This document shows, one piece after another, positions 18,618 through 28,514 of a stretch of DNA of 53,313 nucleotides. The DNA lies in assembly GCA_025354795.1 (NCBI GenBank), contig JANXMF010000142.1:1-53313 (forward strand), written 5' to 3'. The position numbers were made by a program, and so were the translations under genes. Each line of letters begins with the position of its first letter. The stretch's first letter is position 1. The notes under the pieces are model-generated. The model worked only from the letters and a program-made list of their open reading frames with translations. It had not been told where the DNA came from and did not search any database. Origin of the DNA: Pseudobdellovibrionaceae bacterium. Lineage in GTDB: Bacteria; Bdellovibrionota; Bdellovibrionia; Bdellovibrionales; UBA1609.

Positions 18618-20753
18618 TTATTTCACCTTCATCGCTTTAATTTTTGGCGCCCGGATGTCACTCGAGTTGGGCACGCTGACTTTACGTTTGTCGCCGTTGA
18701 GGCCGGGTCGTTTCAGCCCATCCACCGATTTAAGATGGACATGGTATTCGCCGGGCTTCAGGCGGCTGAGCGAAGCGGTGGTGCGCGAAATTTCCTTTTG
18801 CTCAATCACGGCGCCATCAGGGGATTCTAGAATCATCAAGTAGCGCTCGGCACCTTCCACTTGTTGCCAAGCAAAGGTGAGGTTGCCTTTGCTATCCGAC
18901 TTCAGCACTTCCGGAGTGTCGGCGGCCCAGCGCGGGGCGGGCAGCAGCGGTCGGCGTTTTACCGTGAAAGTCTTAGGTTCGCTGCGCGCGACCAGAAGGT
19001 CGCGGTTGTTCAGGGCCTCGACCACGGCAATGAACGCGCCTTCACTCGGCACTGCGATATCAAACAATGTTTGTTTCGTCATTTGCCACTTTCCGGTTTC
19101 GCCTTCCTCTTGAGCCGGGCTGACTTTGAAACGGTATTTGAGCTCGTTGCCGACCGGAGCTTTCCAGCGCGCGCTGAGCGAGGGCGCCGGGGTGGAGAAT
19201 TCGTATTCCACGGTGGGCTCGACGTTGACCCATTCCAAGTGCGCCAAATCCTCAATAGTAAATGAAAAAAGTTTAGAAACTTTACTGCGTTCGCTGTCCT
19301 CTTCGTAGCTTGCGACCTGCCAGCGGTACTCACCGGGTGTCAGATCTGTGACTTTGGCGGCTGCGAGATCGGTGTCTTGATCGTAAATCTTTTTCCATGC
19401 GTCCTTGTTTTTCATTTCAACCAGTACGTGCAATCGCTCAACGTCCTTAGGCTTTTGCCATTTAAGAGTGAGATTATTTTTTTGCACTTCGGGCAATGTC
19501 AGGCGATGTTGGTGGGGAGGCCATAGCAGCGTCGGCGGCTTGAGTTCGCGTTGGGCGACCACGCTGAATTTTCCAGGCGCGCTGGAAAGAGGCTCGTTTT
19601 TTTCTTTGTGCTTTAGAAATCCGGTGACGCGCCAGTAGTGCGTCCCCTCGCTGATCTTTTTGCGAAAGTTCGTGGCTTCGCCAGTGAGATTCTCGCGCAC
19701 GTCTGCGTTTTTAAAACTGGGATCGCTGGCCATTTCAAAAACCTGCGACACAAATTTATGCCGGCTGAGCCACTTGAATGTAACCTGCGATCCAGTGTCG
19801 ATTTTTAACACGGAAGCCTCTTGGCGCGGTTCGACCAGCGTCGGCGGCGACTTGGGTCCAACCGTAAACGGAATCACAGAAGAAGCCAGCGCTGGCAGTT
19901 TGCTGTCGGGGGCCGTGGGGGTAGCGGTTAGTCGCAGGAACCAGCGGCCGGGCTTGGCTTTGAAGGCGACCTGCCCCACTTCGCCGGGGGCGGAAGCGGC
20001 TCCCTGCTTGGTGAGCGCGCCGCGAGTTTCGCCGAATTCGGTGGTGATCGTGTATCCGGGTGCTAAGGGTTTCCAAGTCAGGTTTAATTTTTCGCTTTTC
20101 GCCAAATTCAGGTAAACGGACTCGCCCGCGAGGGGGCGAAATACCTGGATATGATCGGTGGCCAAAGTAACGCCCTGATCGGAGAGCTCGGCGGAGTGGG
20201 TAGTGTCGAGCGCGGTTTTCTTATTGCCTTGTTTGAGCGTGGCTTCGCCGCGGTGGACTTCCAGATCCACTCGGCCATTTTTGTTCTTTGATAAACTCAA
20301 ATCCGCAGAATTCACCTTGATTTCGCCGCTTCCCGATTTCAGGGTCAGTTCCTGAGCGCCGGCATCGCCTTTACCGCTCGCTTGCACGAACAAGTTCCCT
20401 TGCAGGAAATCGAGGATCAGGCCCTTGTCGTTTTCCTCAAGCACCACCAGCGAATCGGGATCGAGGTGCACTAGCGTTCCAGTTTTCAAAAACAGCAGTT
20501 GCGCTTCCGCATTAGGGGCGGTGCGGATGGCTTCGCCGGTGAACAATTCATCGTTCTTGTTGACGCTTTCCCAAATCACGCGTTGCAAAGGTTTGCGCTG
20601 CACTTCGTTGGTGGACTGGCTCAGCTGCGCCAAGGGTTTGCGTGTGCCGTGGGCCCTGTCGTCTTTGCCAAGCTTAAACCACACCACCGTGCCGCAAAAG
20701 CCGCCGACCGAGATCACCGTGGCTATGAAAAAGCGCCAAAAATTCCGTTTCAT
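18618..20753 (-). CDS. FecR-domain protein with FN3-like repeats
   Basis: N-terminal TM; FecR-like region (AIRTAPNAEAQLLFLKTGTLVHLDPDSLVVLEEND...GNLFVQ); multiple Y.W.v modules; likely start 20753. Confidence 0.8.
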   Translation of the reverse strand: MKRNFWRFFIATVISVGGFCGTVVWFKLGKDDRAHGTRKPLAQLSQSTNEVQRKPLQRVIWESVNKNDELFTGEAIRTAPNAEAQLLFLKTGTLVHLDPDSLVVLEENDKGLILDFLQGNLFVQASGKGDAGAQELTLKSGSGEIKVNSADLSLSKNKNGRVDLEVHRGEATLKQGNKKTALDTTHSAELSDQGVTLATDHIQVFRPLAGESVYLNLAKSEKLNLTWKPLAPGYTITTEFGETRGALTKQGAASAPGEVGQVAFKAKPGRWFLRLTATPTAPDSKLPALASSVIPFTVGPKSPPTLVEPRQEASVLKIDTGSQVTFKWLSRHKFVSQVFEMASDPSFKNADVRENLTGEATNFRKKISEGTHYWRVTGFLKHKEKNEPLSSAPGKFSVVAQRELKPPTLLWPPHQHRLTLPEVQKNNLTLKWQKPKDVERLHVLVEMKNKDAWKKIYDQDTDLAAAKVTDLTPGEYRWQVASYEEDSERSKVSKLFSFTIEDLAHLEWVNVEPTVEYEFSTPAPSLSARWKAPVGNELKYRFKVSPAQEEGETGKWQMTKQTLFDIAVPSEGAFIAVVEALNNRDLLVARSEPKTFTVKRRPLLPAPRWAADTPEVLKSDSKGNLTFAWQQVEGAERYLMILESPDGAVIEQKEISRTTASLSRLKPGEYHVHLKSVDGLKRPGLNGDKRKVSVPNSSDIRAPKIKAMKVK

Positions 20754-20869
20754 CTTGCACCCCAACTCTGTGTTATTTTTCGGATTAAGTAGATATAGGC
20801 GAGAGCCTCGTGGCGCAGACTTGGCCAAAAGCCCTTCACTTTTTGGCGTGAAAAATGCTAGATCTAAGT

Positions 20870-21211
20870 ATGAAAAAGAATGACGAGACGGCGAGTGTTG
20901 AAGAATTGAAATCTTGGGTCGAGGAATTTTGTGGCGTGCGCGGGTGGACCCCTTTTCATGACCCCAAAGACTTGGCCAGTGGCTTGGTCACGGAGGCTAG
21001 TGAGCTGCTCGAAGTGTTTCGCTTTGTGCCAGAGCGGGAATTGGCGGCACTGGTCGAAAGTCCGAAGGCGCGGGCGGCCATAGCCGATGAGTTAGCCGAT
21101 AGCTTGTATTTTATTTTGCGTTTTGCTCAGTTATATAAATTTGATTTAGTTACGTGTTTGCGCGAGAAATTGGTTAAGAACGAAGTGAAGTACCCGGTGA
21201 ATAGAGATTAG
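20870..21211 (+). CDS. MazG-like nucleotide pyrophosphohydrolase (dCTPase-type)
   Basis: HDPKDLASGLVTEASELLEVFR...IADELADSLYFILRFA. Confidence 0.88.
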   Translation: MKKNDETASVEELKSWVEEFCGVRGWTPFHDPKDLASGLVTEASELLEVFRFVPERELAALVESPKARAAIADELADSLYFILRFAQLYKFDLVTCLREKLVKNEVKYPVNRD

Positions 21212-21918
21212 TACTTGTCACGCCGTTCGCGCCAGGCGCGAAACTCGGCTACGGTCTTGGCCTGCAGGAAAGGGCTGAGTTCGAGTTCGGTGCGGAGATT
21301 TCCGGGAGTTGTGACCGGCTTGCTCTCACACGCTTCTCGATAGCGCGCCAAAGCCGGGCTCTCTACACCTGAGTCGGTTAAAAACTGCAGATTACGCAGT
21401 GTGTACTCGTGGCCAAAGTAGAGCTGGGTATTCGGCGGTAGCTTGGCGATTTTCTGTAGCGAAACGAACATTTGTTCAAAGGTACCTTCAAACAGTCGCC
21501 CACAGCCGCAGGAAAAGAGCGTATCGCCCGCGAACAGCGCGGCCTGCTGGGGCAGGTAATAGGCAATCTGACCGAGTGTGTGTCCAGGTAAATCAAAAAT
21601 GTATAATTCCTCGTCCAAAATTTCATAAGAAGCACCTTCGCCGACGACCTGAGAGGCGTGCGGAATGCGCGCGTGATCCAAACGCGAGGTCCACACCGGA
21701 ACGTCGAATTGGTCGACCAACTCCGGCACCCCAGCGACGTGATCATGGTGGTGGTGGGTGCACAAAATCGCGCCAAGACGCAAATTCTCACTGCGCAAAA
21801 ACTGGCGCACCGGTTCTGCCGAACCCGGATCGACGATGGCGCAACGGCCATCGGCATGAATCAAAGCGTAGATGTAATTGTCGCGCAGAGCGGGAATGGC
21901 GGCAATTCGCAAACTCAT
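21208..21918 (-). CDS. gloB: Hydroxyacylglutathione hydrolase (glyoxalase II)
   Basis: THHHHDHVAG, GHTLGQIAYYL, FAGDTLFSCGCGRLFEG motifs. Confidence 0.95.
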   Translation of the reverse strand: MSLRIAAIPALRDNYIYALIHADGRCAIVDPGSAEPVRQFLRSENLRLGAILCTHHHHDHVAGVPELVDQFDVPVWTSRLDHARIPHASQVVGEGASYEILDEELYIFDLPGHTLGQIAYYLPQQAALFAGDTLFSCGCGRLFEGTFEQMFVSLQKIAKLPPNTQLYFGHEYTLRNLQFLTDSGVESPALARYREACESKPVTTPGNLRTELELSPFLQAKTVAEFRAWRERRDKY

Positions 21919-22670
21919 AAGGTTTGCAAAATACGCAAGTAGTTGCGCACCGTGGTTTCCAGACCCTGCTCAAGCGCCTCACAGATTAGAGCGTGGCCAA
22001 TCGAGACCTCGGCCAACTGCGGAAGCTTGCGCACGAAATGACCTAGGTTTTGCTGATTGAGGTCGTGACCGGCGTTGACTCCGATGCCCAGTTCCTCGGC
22101 TATTTTAGCGACGCGCTGGTATTTGGCGGTGAAGAGTTCACGATCGGCGAGATGAAAATGATCGGAGTACGCTTCGGTGTAGAGCTCAATCCGATGTGGA
22201 CGTAAGCGTGCCAAAGCTTGTTCTTGGGCCGCATCAAAAGTGGCAGGATCGATAAATAATGAAATGCGGGATTCACTCGGGCGCAAAGCCTCAAAAACTT
22301 GGCGCAGAGTTTTCTCCGCCCGCACCAAATCCCAGCCGGCATCCGAGGTCAAGCTCTCGGGCGGATCGGGGACCAAAGTGCATTGGTCGGGCCGCAAATG
22401 ATTCATGCGTTGAACGAAATCGTCGGAAGGATATCCCTCAACATTGAATTCCAACGGATGGGCCGCTGAGGTCCACCGCACCACCAGCTGGTGCAACAGA
22501 GTCACGTCGGGCCAGCGAATATGGCGGCCATCGGGGCGCGGATGGACGGTGATCCCATTCGCACCATAGGTAATGATTTTTTCCGCGAGCAATCCGACAT
22601 CGGGCAGGTTTTTTGCACGTGAATTACGCAGTGTCGCGAGCTTGTTCACATTGACGCTTAAGTGAGTCAT
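21915..22670 (-). CDS. pdxJ: Pyridoxine 5'-phosphate synthase
   Basis: LSVNVNKLATLRNSR...GANGITVHPRPDGRHI...EFNVEGYPSD...LGIGVNAGHDLNQQNL. Confidence 0.96.
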   Translation of the reverse strand: MTHLSVNVNKLATLRNSRAKNLPDVGLLAEKIITYGANGITVHPRPDGRHIRWPDVTLLHQLVVRWTSAAHPLEFNVEGYPSDDFVQRMNHLRPDQCTLVPDPPESLTSDAGWDLVRAEKTLRQVFEALRPSESRISLFIDPATFDAAQEQALARLRPHRIELYTEAYSDHFHLADRELFTAKYQRVAKIAEELGIGVNAGHDLNQQNLGHFVRKLPQLAEVSIGHALICEALEQGLETTVRNYLRILQTL

Positions 22671-22704
22671 GGGCCATGCTCTATCATGGAGCGAGGAAAA
22701 AAGC

Positions 22705-23205
22705 ATGCTACAAACCTTAGTTTTGATTCGACACGCCCACCGCGACACCAGTAGACGCGAGCAGGACAATGGTTTGGACGACAAGGGCCGCGATCAAGCG
22801 AAAGCGCTCAAGCGTTTCTTCAATGAGCGTTTCAGCAGCGACGACTTTAAGAAAGGCCTGTGGTTGGTGTCGAGTCCCAAATTTCGCTGTCAGGAGACGC
22901 TCTCACCCATCGCCAGGGACCTCGGTCGCACCGTGGATTCCCACCCGGATCTTAACGAACGCAGTGGCCGTGAAGATGAAAAGACGCTCAGCGCCCGGGT
23001 AAAGCGCTTTTTGGACGAGTGGCGGGAGTCAAAAATGTCCCTTACGCTCCTCTGCAGTCACGGAGACTGGCTTCCGATTGCCATTTCACATCTGCTCGGT
23101 TTGGCCGATGAGCCGCGCAAAGGCTGTTGGCTCGAACTGGATCGTCAGGACGATCGCTACCAACTGAAATGGTATATCCCAAGCTTTAAACCACTTTTTA
23201 AGTAG
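22705..23205 (+). CDS. SixA-type phosphohistidine phosphatase
   Basis: LIRHAHRD...GRDQAKAL...SSPKFRCQET...LLCSHGDWLP. Confidence 0.88.
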   Translation: MLQTLVLIRHAHRDTSRREQDNGLDDKGRDQAKALKRFFNERFSSDDFKKGLWLVSSPKFRCQETLSPIARDLGRTVDSHPDLNERSGREDEKTLSARVKRFLDEWRESKMSLTLLCSHGDWLPIAISHLLGLADEPRKGCWLELDRQDDRYQLKWYIPSFKPLFK

Positions 23206-23362
23206 GTGAAGTCTAACCAAAACCTGACGCCCGCAAAAGTTGCTTTCAGGGCTCGCCCTTGCTACAAGTCTCGCTATGACAAAATCGTCATCGGACGACA
23301 AAAATGATTTTAATTTCTCGTCTACTACCCCTTACAATATTGGCAGGTCGGGGGGAAACGAA

Positions 23363-24037
23363 ATGGTTCATCATATAGATTCGGAATTGCAGGGTTTGAA
23401 AGATTTGGCATTGCAGATGGGCGGTTCGGTGGAGATGGCTCTTGAAAAGATTTGCACCACCATTTTGACCGGCGATCTCAAGGCTTGTGAGGATGTGCTC
23501 AAGCATGAACAGCGCATCAATCAGCTGCAAATTATGATCGATGAAGCCTGTGTGAGTGTATTGGCGAAGCAAGCTCCGGTGGCCAAGGATTTACGGCTGG
23601 TGATCGCGATCACTAAGATTAATACCGATCTTGAGCGCATGGGAGATCAATCCGTCAACATCGCTCACAGCGCACGGGATTTGTTTACCGAATGGCCCAA
23701 AGTGGTGTTGCCGCCTGAAATCACCCAAATGATCGATGAAGTTCGGGTCATGGTGCGTTCGGTACTCGACGCTTTTGCCCGCCGTGATGTGCAGTTGTCG
23801 CATCAGGTTTTAGAACAAGACGACACGGTGGACGCGCTTAAAGATGGCTTGATTGATCGTATGACCGAACAAATGAAGCAAAATCCTAAACAAATTGAAA
23901 CGGGCCTGGCCTTTATTATGATCGCCAAGAATCTCGAACGTATGGCGGATCATGCCACCAACATCGCCGAAGAGGTTATTTATCTTGCAACAGGAAATGA
24001 TATCCGCCATGGACATTCCGCCTCAGCTAGCTCCTAA
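23363..24037 (+). CDS. phoU: Phosphate transport system regulator PhoU
   Basis: Two PhoU-like repeats; KDLRLVIAITKINTDLERMGDQSVNIA and FIMIAKNLERMADHATNIAEEV. Confidence 0.95.
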   Translation: MVHHIDSELQGLKDLALQMGGSVEMALEKICTTILTGDLKACEDVLKHEQRINQLQIMIDEACVSVLAKQAPVAKDLRLVIAITKINTDLERMGDQSVNIAHSARDLFTEWPKVVLPPEITQMIDEVRVMVRSVLDAFARRDVQLSHQVLEQDDTVDALKDGLIDRMTEQMKQNPKQIETGLAFIMIAKNLERMADHATNIAEEVIYLATGNDIRHGHSASASS

Positions 24038-24764
24038 CCGCTCGGGGGAAGCAGCCAAGCGTGTGCTGGTCGCTGAGGACGAGGATCAGATTCGTCACCT
24101 GATCGTGTTGCATTTGCGCCGCGAAAATTTCGTGGTTGACGAAGCCGCCGATGGCGAGGAGGCGCGGCAGTTGCTCCTTGCCAACAAATACAATTTAGCA
24201 ATTTTGGATTGGATGCTCCCTTCCCTTAGCGGTTTTGAGCTTACCCGATGGGCCAATCGCTCGGGAAATTTTCGCCATATGCCGATTTTGTTTGTGACGG
24301 CCAAAACTGAACCTGAGTCTATCGCGCTTGGTTTGGATGCGGGAGCAGACGACTATCTGCCCAAGCCCTTTGACACGCTGGTGCTTATGGCGCGGGTGAA
24401 GGCGCTTCTTCGCCGCCAAGAATGGCTTAGCAAAGCCACCGAAGCAGGTGTGCCCACGGATCCAAATCTCAGCGTCGGTCCTTTGACGCTCAATTCGGAA
24501 ACGTACGCGGTGACCTTGGCGGGCAGCCCGCTAGAGCTGACCCGTTCCGAATTCCGCCTGCTCGAGTCTCTCATCATGAACCAGGGCAAAGTTTGCTCGC
24601 GTGAGTCCTTGATCGAACAAATTCAAGGCGAAGGCGTCAATGTCGTTGGTCGCACCGTGGATACCCATGTATTTGGTCTACGCAAAAAGTTGGCTGAATT
24701 CGCCGATGTCATCGAAACAATCCGTGGCGTGGGATACCGAGTTCGTTACCTTCCGAGCAAATGA
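23997..24764 (+). CDS. phoB: Phosphate regulon response regulator PhoB-like
   Basis: VLVAEDEDQIRHLI...LPSLSGFEL...GADDYLPKPF plus OmpR-type winged helix; overlaps phoU. Confidence 0.9.
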   Translation: MISAMDIPPQLAPNRSGEAAKRVLVAEDEDQIRHLIVLHLRRENFVVDEAADGEEARQLLLANKYNLAILDWMLPSLSGFELTRWANRSGNFRHMPILFVTAKTEPESIALGLDAGADDYLPKPFDTLVLMARVKALLRRQEWLSKATEAGVPTDPNLSVGPLTLNSETYAVTLAGSPLELTRSEFRLLESLIMNQGKVCSRESLIEQIQGEGVNVVGRTVDTHVFGLRKKLAEFADVIETIRGVGYRVRYLPSK

Positions 24765-26209
24765 AGAGTTCGTCGTTTTTCCCGGCGCGCTTGTTCCGGT
24801 GGTTCCTATTCCAACAGATTCTCTTCTCAGCGCTAATCTTTTTAGTGGCGAGCGGTGTCCTGTGGGCGCTCGTCGAGCGTTCGGGTTGGTCGGCAGAGGC
24901 CCTATACGCCGGGCGTTTGATCATTCTCTGCAGCTTTTTGAGCGCATTCGTTGCCGTGACTTTGGTGTCGGTCTTAGTGGCCCGACGGCTTTTGGTGCCG
25001 CTCGGCCGGTTGATCGACAAAACCCGCAAACTGCGGGAGTTTCCCTTCGAAAGTGACGAAGTCTCAGCGGAAGAGTTGACCTTTGACGAACCGGGCGAAT
25101 GGTTCGATCTTGAGCGGGCGTTAAACCGACTCGGCCGCGACCTGCGCCAAAAGACGATCCGCCTCTCGCGTGAAAAGACCGAGCTGCGCACGATTATGTC
25201 TGCGGTCAGTGAGGCCGTTTTGGCCATCGCCAAAGATAAACGCGTGTTGTTTTATAATCCTCAGTTTGCCTATCTGTTCAACGTTCAGGTCCCCAATCGC
25301 GAAGCGCGCATCAGTGAAATCTTGCGCTCCCCCGATGTGCTGGATGCTTACAGCGAAGCGCTCAAAACCGGTTTGACCACGCGTCGTGAGGTCGAAGTCA
25401 TGGTTAGCTCGGAACGGATCGCCCGGCACTTTCAGTTGTCGGTGGCGCCGCTAAAGAAAAAACACAATCAAGCCATTTACGGGGTGGTTGGCATCCTCCA
25501 CGATATCACCCAGCTCAAACAGGCCGACCGCATCCGTATCGAGTTCGTGGCCAATGTCTCTCACGAGCTGCGCACGCCACTCACGACCATCAATGGCTAT
25601 TTGCAAACCCTAGTGAGCGATGTCGAAAGCGGCCGGCTAGAGCAGGCCCGGGACTTTTTAAAAATCGTCACTCAAAACGTCACTCGCCTAAAGAGTTTAG
25701 TGGATGATCTGCTCGATCTCTCCGCGCTTGAATCCGGCACCGAACTGAAAGTGGAATCTGTGAGTGTGCGCGAAATCACCGAGGCCGTGCTTCGCCAAAT
25801 CGATCCCCAAAATCACAAAGTCCATATCTTTTACGATTTCGAAAATATTTGGGCGGATTCCTCCCGCCTCGAGCAAGTGCTGCGTAACCTTATGGAAAAT
25901 GCCGTGCGCTACGTGCCCACCGGTAAGAACATTGAGATCCGCTGGAGCAAATTCTCCCCCAAAAGTTGTGAACTGCACGTCAAAGATGACGGACCGGGCA
26001 TCGCCTACGAGCATCAAGGTCGCCTGTTCGAACGCTTCTACCGTGTTGACGAAAGCCGCTCGCGCGCCGAGGGCGGCACGGGGATTGGCTTATCGCTGGT
26101 TAAGCATATCGTGCAGGGCCATGGCGGCCACGTTTACGTCAAAAGCCAGGTGGGCCGCGGCGCCGAGTTTGTGTGCGAGTTCCCCAACCAAGAGCAACCT
26201 CCGGTATAA
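24761..26209 (+). CDS. phoR: Phosphate regulon sensor histidine kinase PhoR-like
   Basis: VANVSHELRTPLTTI H-box, NLMENAVRY, DDGPGI, GGTGIGLSLVKHIV; ATGA overlap with phoB. Confidence 0.9.
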   Translation: MKSSSFFPARLFRWFLFQQILFSALIFLVASGVLWALVERSGWSAEALYAGRLIILCSFLSAFVAVTLVSVLVARRLLVPLGRLIDKTRKLREFPFESDEVSAEELTFDEPGEWFDLERALNRLGRDLRQKTIRLSREKTELRTIMSAVSEAVLAIAKDKRVLFYNPQFAYLFNVQVPNREARISEILRSPDVLDAYSEALKTGLTTRREVEVMVSSERIARHFQLSVAPLKKKHNQAIYGVVGILHDITQLKQADRIRIEFVANVSHELRTPLTTINGYLQTLVSDVESGRLEQARDFLKIVTQNVTRLKSLVDDLLDLSALESGTELKVESVSVREITEAVLRQIDPQNHKVHIFYDFENIWADSSRLEQVLRNLMENAVRYVPTGKNIEIRWSKFSPKSCELHVKDDGPGIAYEHQGRLFERFYRVDESRSRAEGGTGIGLSLVKHIVQGHGGHVYVKSQVGRGAEFVCEFPNQEQPPV

Positions 26210-26276
26210 CATTCTCTTTGTCCGGTCATCGTCATCGAGTATCCTAAAAGGGGACGCAAGAGGAGGTTGAATCAAA

Positions 26277-26597
26277 ATGAAACACCTAATTATCATTGGT
26301 ATTTTTTTAAGCGGCGTCGGCGCTTCGGCCCAGGATCACAAAACCGATCCAAAACAATGCGCGCTTGAAGACCTCCAAATGAAGGAAATCAAAACCCAGC
26401 TCGAACAATTCAAAGCGGATTGCGGAAAATACCCTGCAAACTTAATATATTTATTGGAAAGATCCAGCGACTGTAAGAACTGGGGTTCCAAGGGCGCTTA
26501 CATCAAACGCAAACCCACCAACCACAAAATGCTCCGCAGTTTCTCCTACGCATTGTCTGCCGATGGCTACACTTTGAAATCGAAGGATTGCTACTAG
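26277..26597 (+). CDS. Small exported protein resembling a pseudopilin (GspG-type) globular domain
   Basis: Signal peptide plus LEQFKADCGKYPANLIYLLERSSDCKNWGSKGAYIKRKP...FSYALSADGYTLKSKDCY. Confidence 0.6.
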   Translation: MKHLIIIGIFLSGVGASAQDHKTDPKQCALEDLQMKEIKTQLEQFKADCGKYPANLIYLLERSSDCKNWGSKGAYIKRKPTNHKMLRSFSYALSADGYTLKSKDCY

Positions 26598-26617
26598 AGG
26601 GTGCCATGTTTTGAAAC

Positions 26618-26887
26618 TTAACCCTTTTCCCGCCGCCGCATTCTTGCCCGCGCCCGCGCTGAAGGCGGCCTCGGGTTCTCCGGAAACTTCCCCGTGCTCT
26701 GATAGCGCTCGAGAATTTTTCGCAACGTCGGCTGACAACTTCCGCCACAGGCACCAACTCCGGCTGTGGTCGCATCAAAAATCTTGCTCAAAGAATCACA
26801 CCCGCGCGCAATAAAATGCTCAATGTGTTCCTGTGAAACTCCGTTGCACAGGCAAATCAGCCTATTTTTTGTGGGAGGTTGGGCCAT
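26618..26887 (-). CDS. BFD-like [2Fe-2S] (bacterioferritin-associated ferredoxin-type) protein
   Basis: ICLCNGVSQEHI...GVGACGGSCQPTLRKIL (CxC...CxxxC). Confidence 0.85.
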   Translation of the reverse strand: MAQPPTKNRLICLCNGVSQEHIEHFIARGCDSLSKIFDATTAGVGACGGSCQPTLRKILERYQSTGKFPENPRPPSARARARMRRREKG

Positions 26888-27911
26888 CGGCCTGGCCTTG
26901 CGAGGAGGAGTCCAAACGGTCGATGAGCAGCTGCACGATCACCGGTTTCACGTCCGCATAAACGCCGCGAATGGTAGCGCCCGCAGCAAACATATGGCCA
27001 CCACCTTGAAACGCTTCGGCGATTCCTAAAACTTCCAATCGGCCCTTACTGCGTAACGAGAGTTTGTACTCATTGGGCGCGTCTTCGCGAAACAGCGCCG
27101 CCGCTTCCAAAGTATTCACGTTCATCAACATATCAATCACGTCGCGCGAATCATCCATGTCCAAGCCGTGGTCTTTCAAATCCTTGGCATGCAATTTCAA
27201 CACTGCGACTTGGCCCGCGCCGAAGTATTCGATTTGACCCAACACCTTGGCTAAAAAGGCTACTTTTCCAATGGTGTGGGTGGCGAACAAATGGCGATGG
27301 ATTTCTTCGGCGTTGTTAATATGCATCAACAATTCCGAGGCAATCAAATGAGAGTTCACCGAATTTTTTACGAACTTAAATAGCTGAGTGTCAAAGGCAA
27401 TGCTGGTGTAAAGGGCCTGGGCCATGCGCTCGTCGAGCCGAATTCCAAGCCCCTTGATGATAAAGTAGGAGATTTCACCCGTGCTGGCCGCGCGCGTATC
27501 TATATATGAACCCGCGGTCGGCTCGGGACCCTGATTCAGCACCGGGTGGTGATCGACAAATAAAATCTCGCGACAGGAATTCTGAATCGAATCGTATAAA
27601 GGATCTACCAGGCGACGGTCGTTGGTGTCGAAAATTAGGCTGATATCGGTAGTTTCAATGGGTGCATGTGGGCAAGAAAACACCTCAACGTGTTTTTCGG
27701 GCTCGAGGAATAAGTATTTTTTGGGCACTTCGTCAACGAGCAGGGCCCGCACCTTTTTGCCAGATTTGCGCAGTCCATGATAGAGCGCTAGGAGCGCCCC
27801 CAGGCCATCTCCGTCACATTGCCTATGAGTAGTAAGTAATACACTTTTAGCCGCTTTGATTCGGCGTACAAGAGAGTCTACATTGAGTGCGGAAAGACTG
27901 GGAGTTCCCAT
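26862..27911 (-). CDS. DHH-family phosphoesterase (NrnA-type)
   Basis: THRQCDGDGLGALLAL, FVDHHPVLN, C-terminal DHHA1-like GGGHMFAAGATI. Confidence 0.92.
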   Translation of the reverse strand: MGTPSLSALNVDSLVRRIKAAKSVLLTTHRQCDGDGLGALLALYHGLRKSGKKVRALLVDEVPKKYLFLEPEKHVEVFSCPHAPIETTDISLIFDTNDRRLVDPLYDSIQNSCREILFVDHHPVLNQGPEPTAGSYIDTRAASTGEISYFIIKGLGIRLDERMAQALYTSIAFDTQLFKFVKNSVNSHLIASELLMHINNAEEIHRHLFATHTIGKVAFLAKVLGQIEYFGAGQVAVLKLHAKDLKDHGLDMDDSRDVIDMLMNVNTLEAAALFREDAPNEYKLSLRSKGRLEVLGIAEAFQGGGHMFAAGATIRGVYADVKPVIVQLLIDRLDSSSQGQADGPTSHKK

Positions 27912-28024
27912 AATTTACATGTATTGTAACGCCCTTGAACGAAGTTGGCTGCACGTAAATGTTTTGTTTGACTGCGTCACGACTTCCGCTATGATTTTTA
28001 GTTCAGTTTTTCAGGGAGTAAAAC

Positions 28025-28501
28025 ATGTCTGATAGACAACCGATGACCGTGGCCGGAAAGGCCAAGCTCGAAGGCGAGCTTAAATTTTTGCTGACTTCCG
28101 AACGTCCTGCCGTCATTAAAGCGATTGAAGAGGCTCGTGGGCACGGCGACATTAGTGAAAACGCGGATTATGACGCCGCTAAAGATCGCCAGGCCATGAT
28201 CGAGGGCCGTATTGCCGATATTCAAGGCAAGCTCGCCAACGCGGAGGTGGTGGACATCGCCCAACTTCAGTCGAGTAAAATTATTTTCGGCGCAACGGTG
28301 GATTTGCAGGACCTTGAGACCGATGAAAAAGTCCAATATCAAATCGTTGGCGAAGATGAGTCGGACGTGAAACACGGTAAGGTGTCCGTGTTCTCGCCTA
28401 TCGCCCGCAGTCTGATTGGCAAAACCAAGGGCGATATCATCGAATTCAAGAGTCCGAAGGGTGAGAGAGAGTTCGAAGTCTTGAACTTTTTTTTTAAATA
28501 A
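28025..28501 (+). CDS. greA: Transcription elongation factor GreA
   Basis: EEARGHGDISENADYDAAKDRQAMIEGRIADIQGKL...SPIARSLIGKTKGDIIEFKSPKGEREFEVL. Confidence 0.96.
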   Translation: MSDRQPMTVAGKAKLEGELKFLLTSERPAVIKAIEEARGHGDISENADYDAAKDRQAMIEGRIADIQGKLANAEVVDIAQLQSSKIIFGATVDLQDLETDEKVQYQIVGEDESDVKHGKVSVFSPIARSLIGKTKGDIIEFKSPKGEREFEVLNFFFK

Positions 28502-28514
28502 TTAATTCTTAGGA

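Noticed and set aside
23363-26209. phoU-phoB-phoR as an unusual system because pst genes are absent nearby
   Set aside because: Separate pst loci are common; the arrangement is an ordinary Pho regulatory operon.
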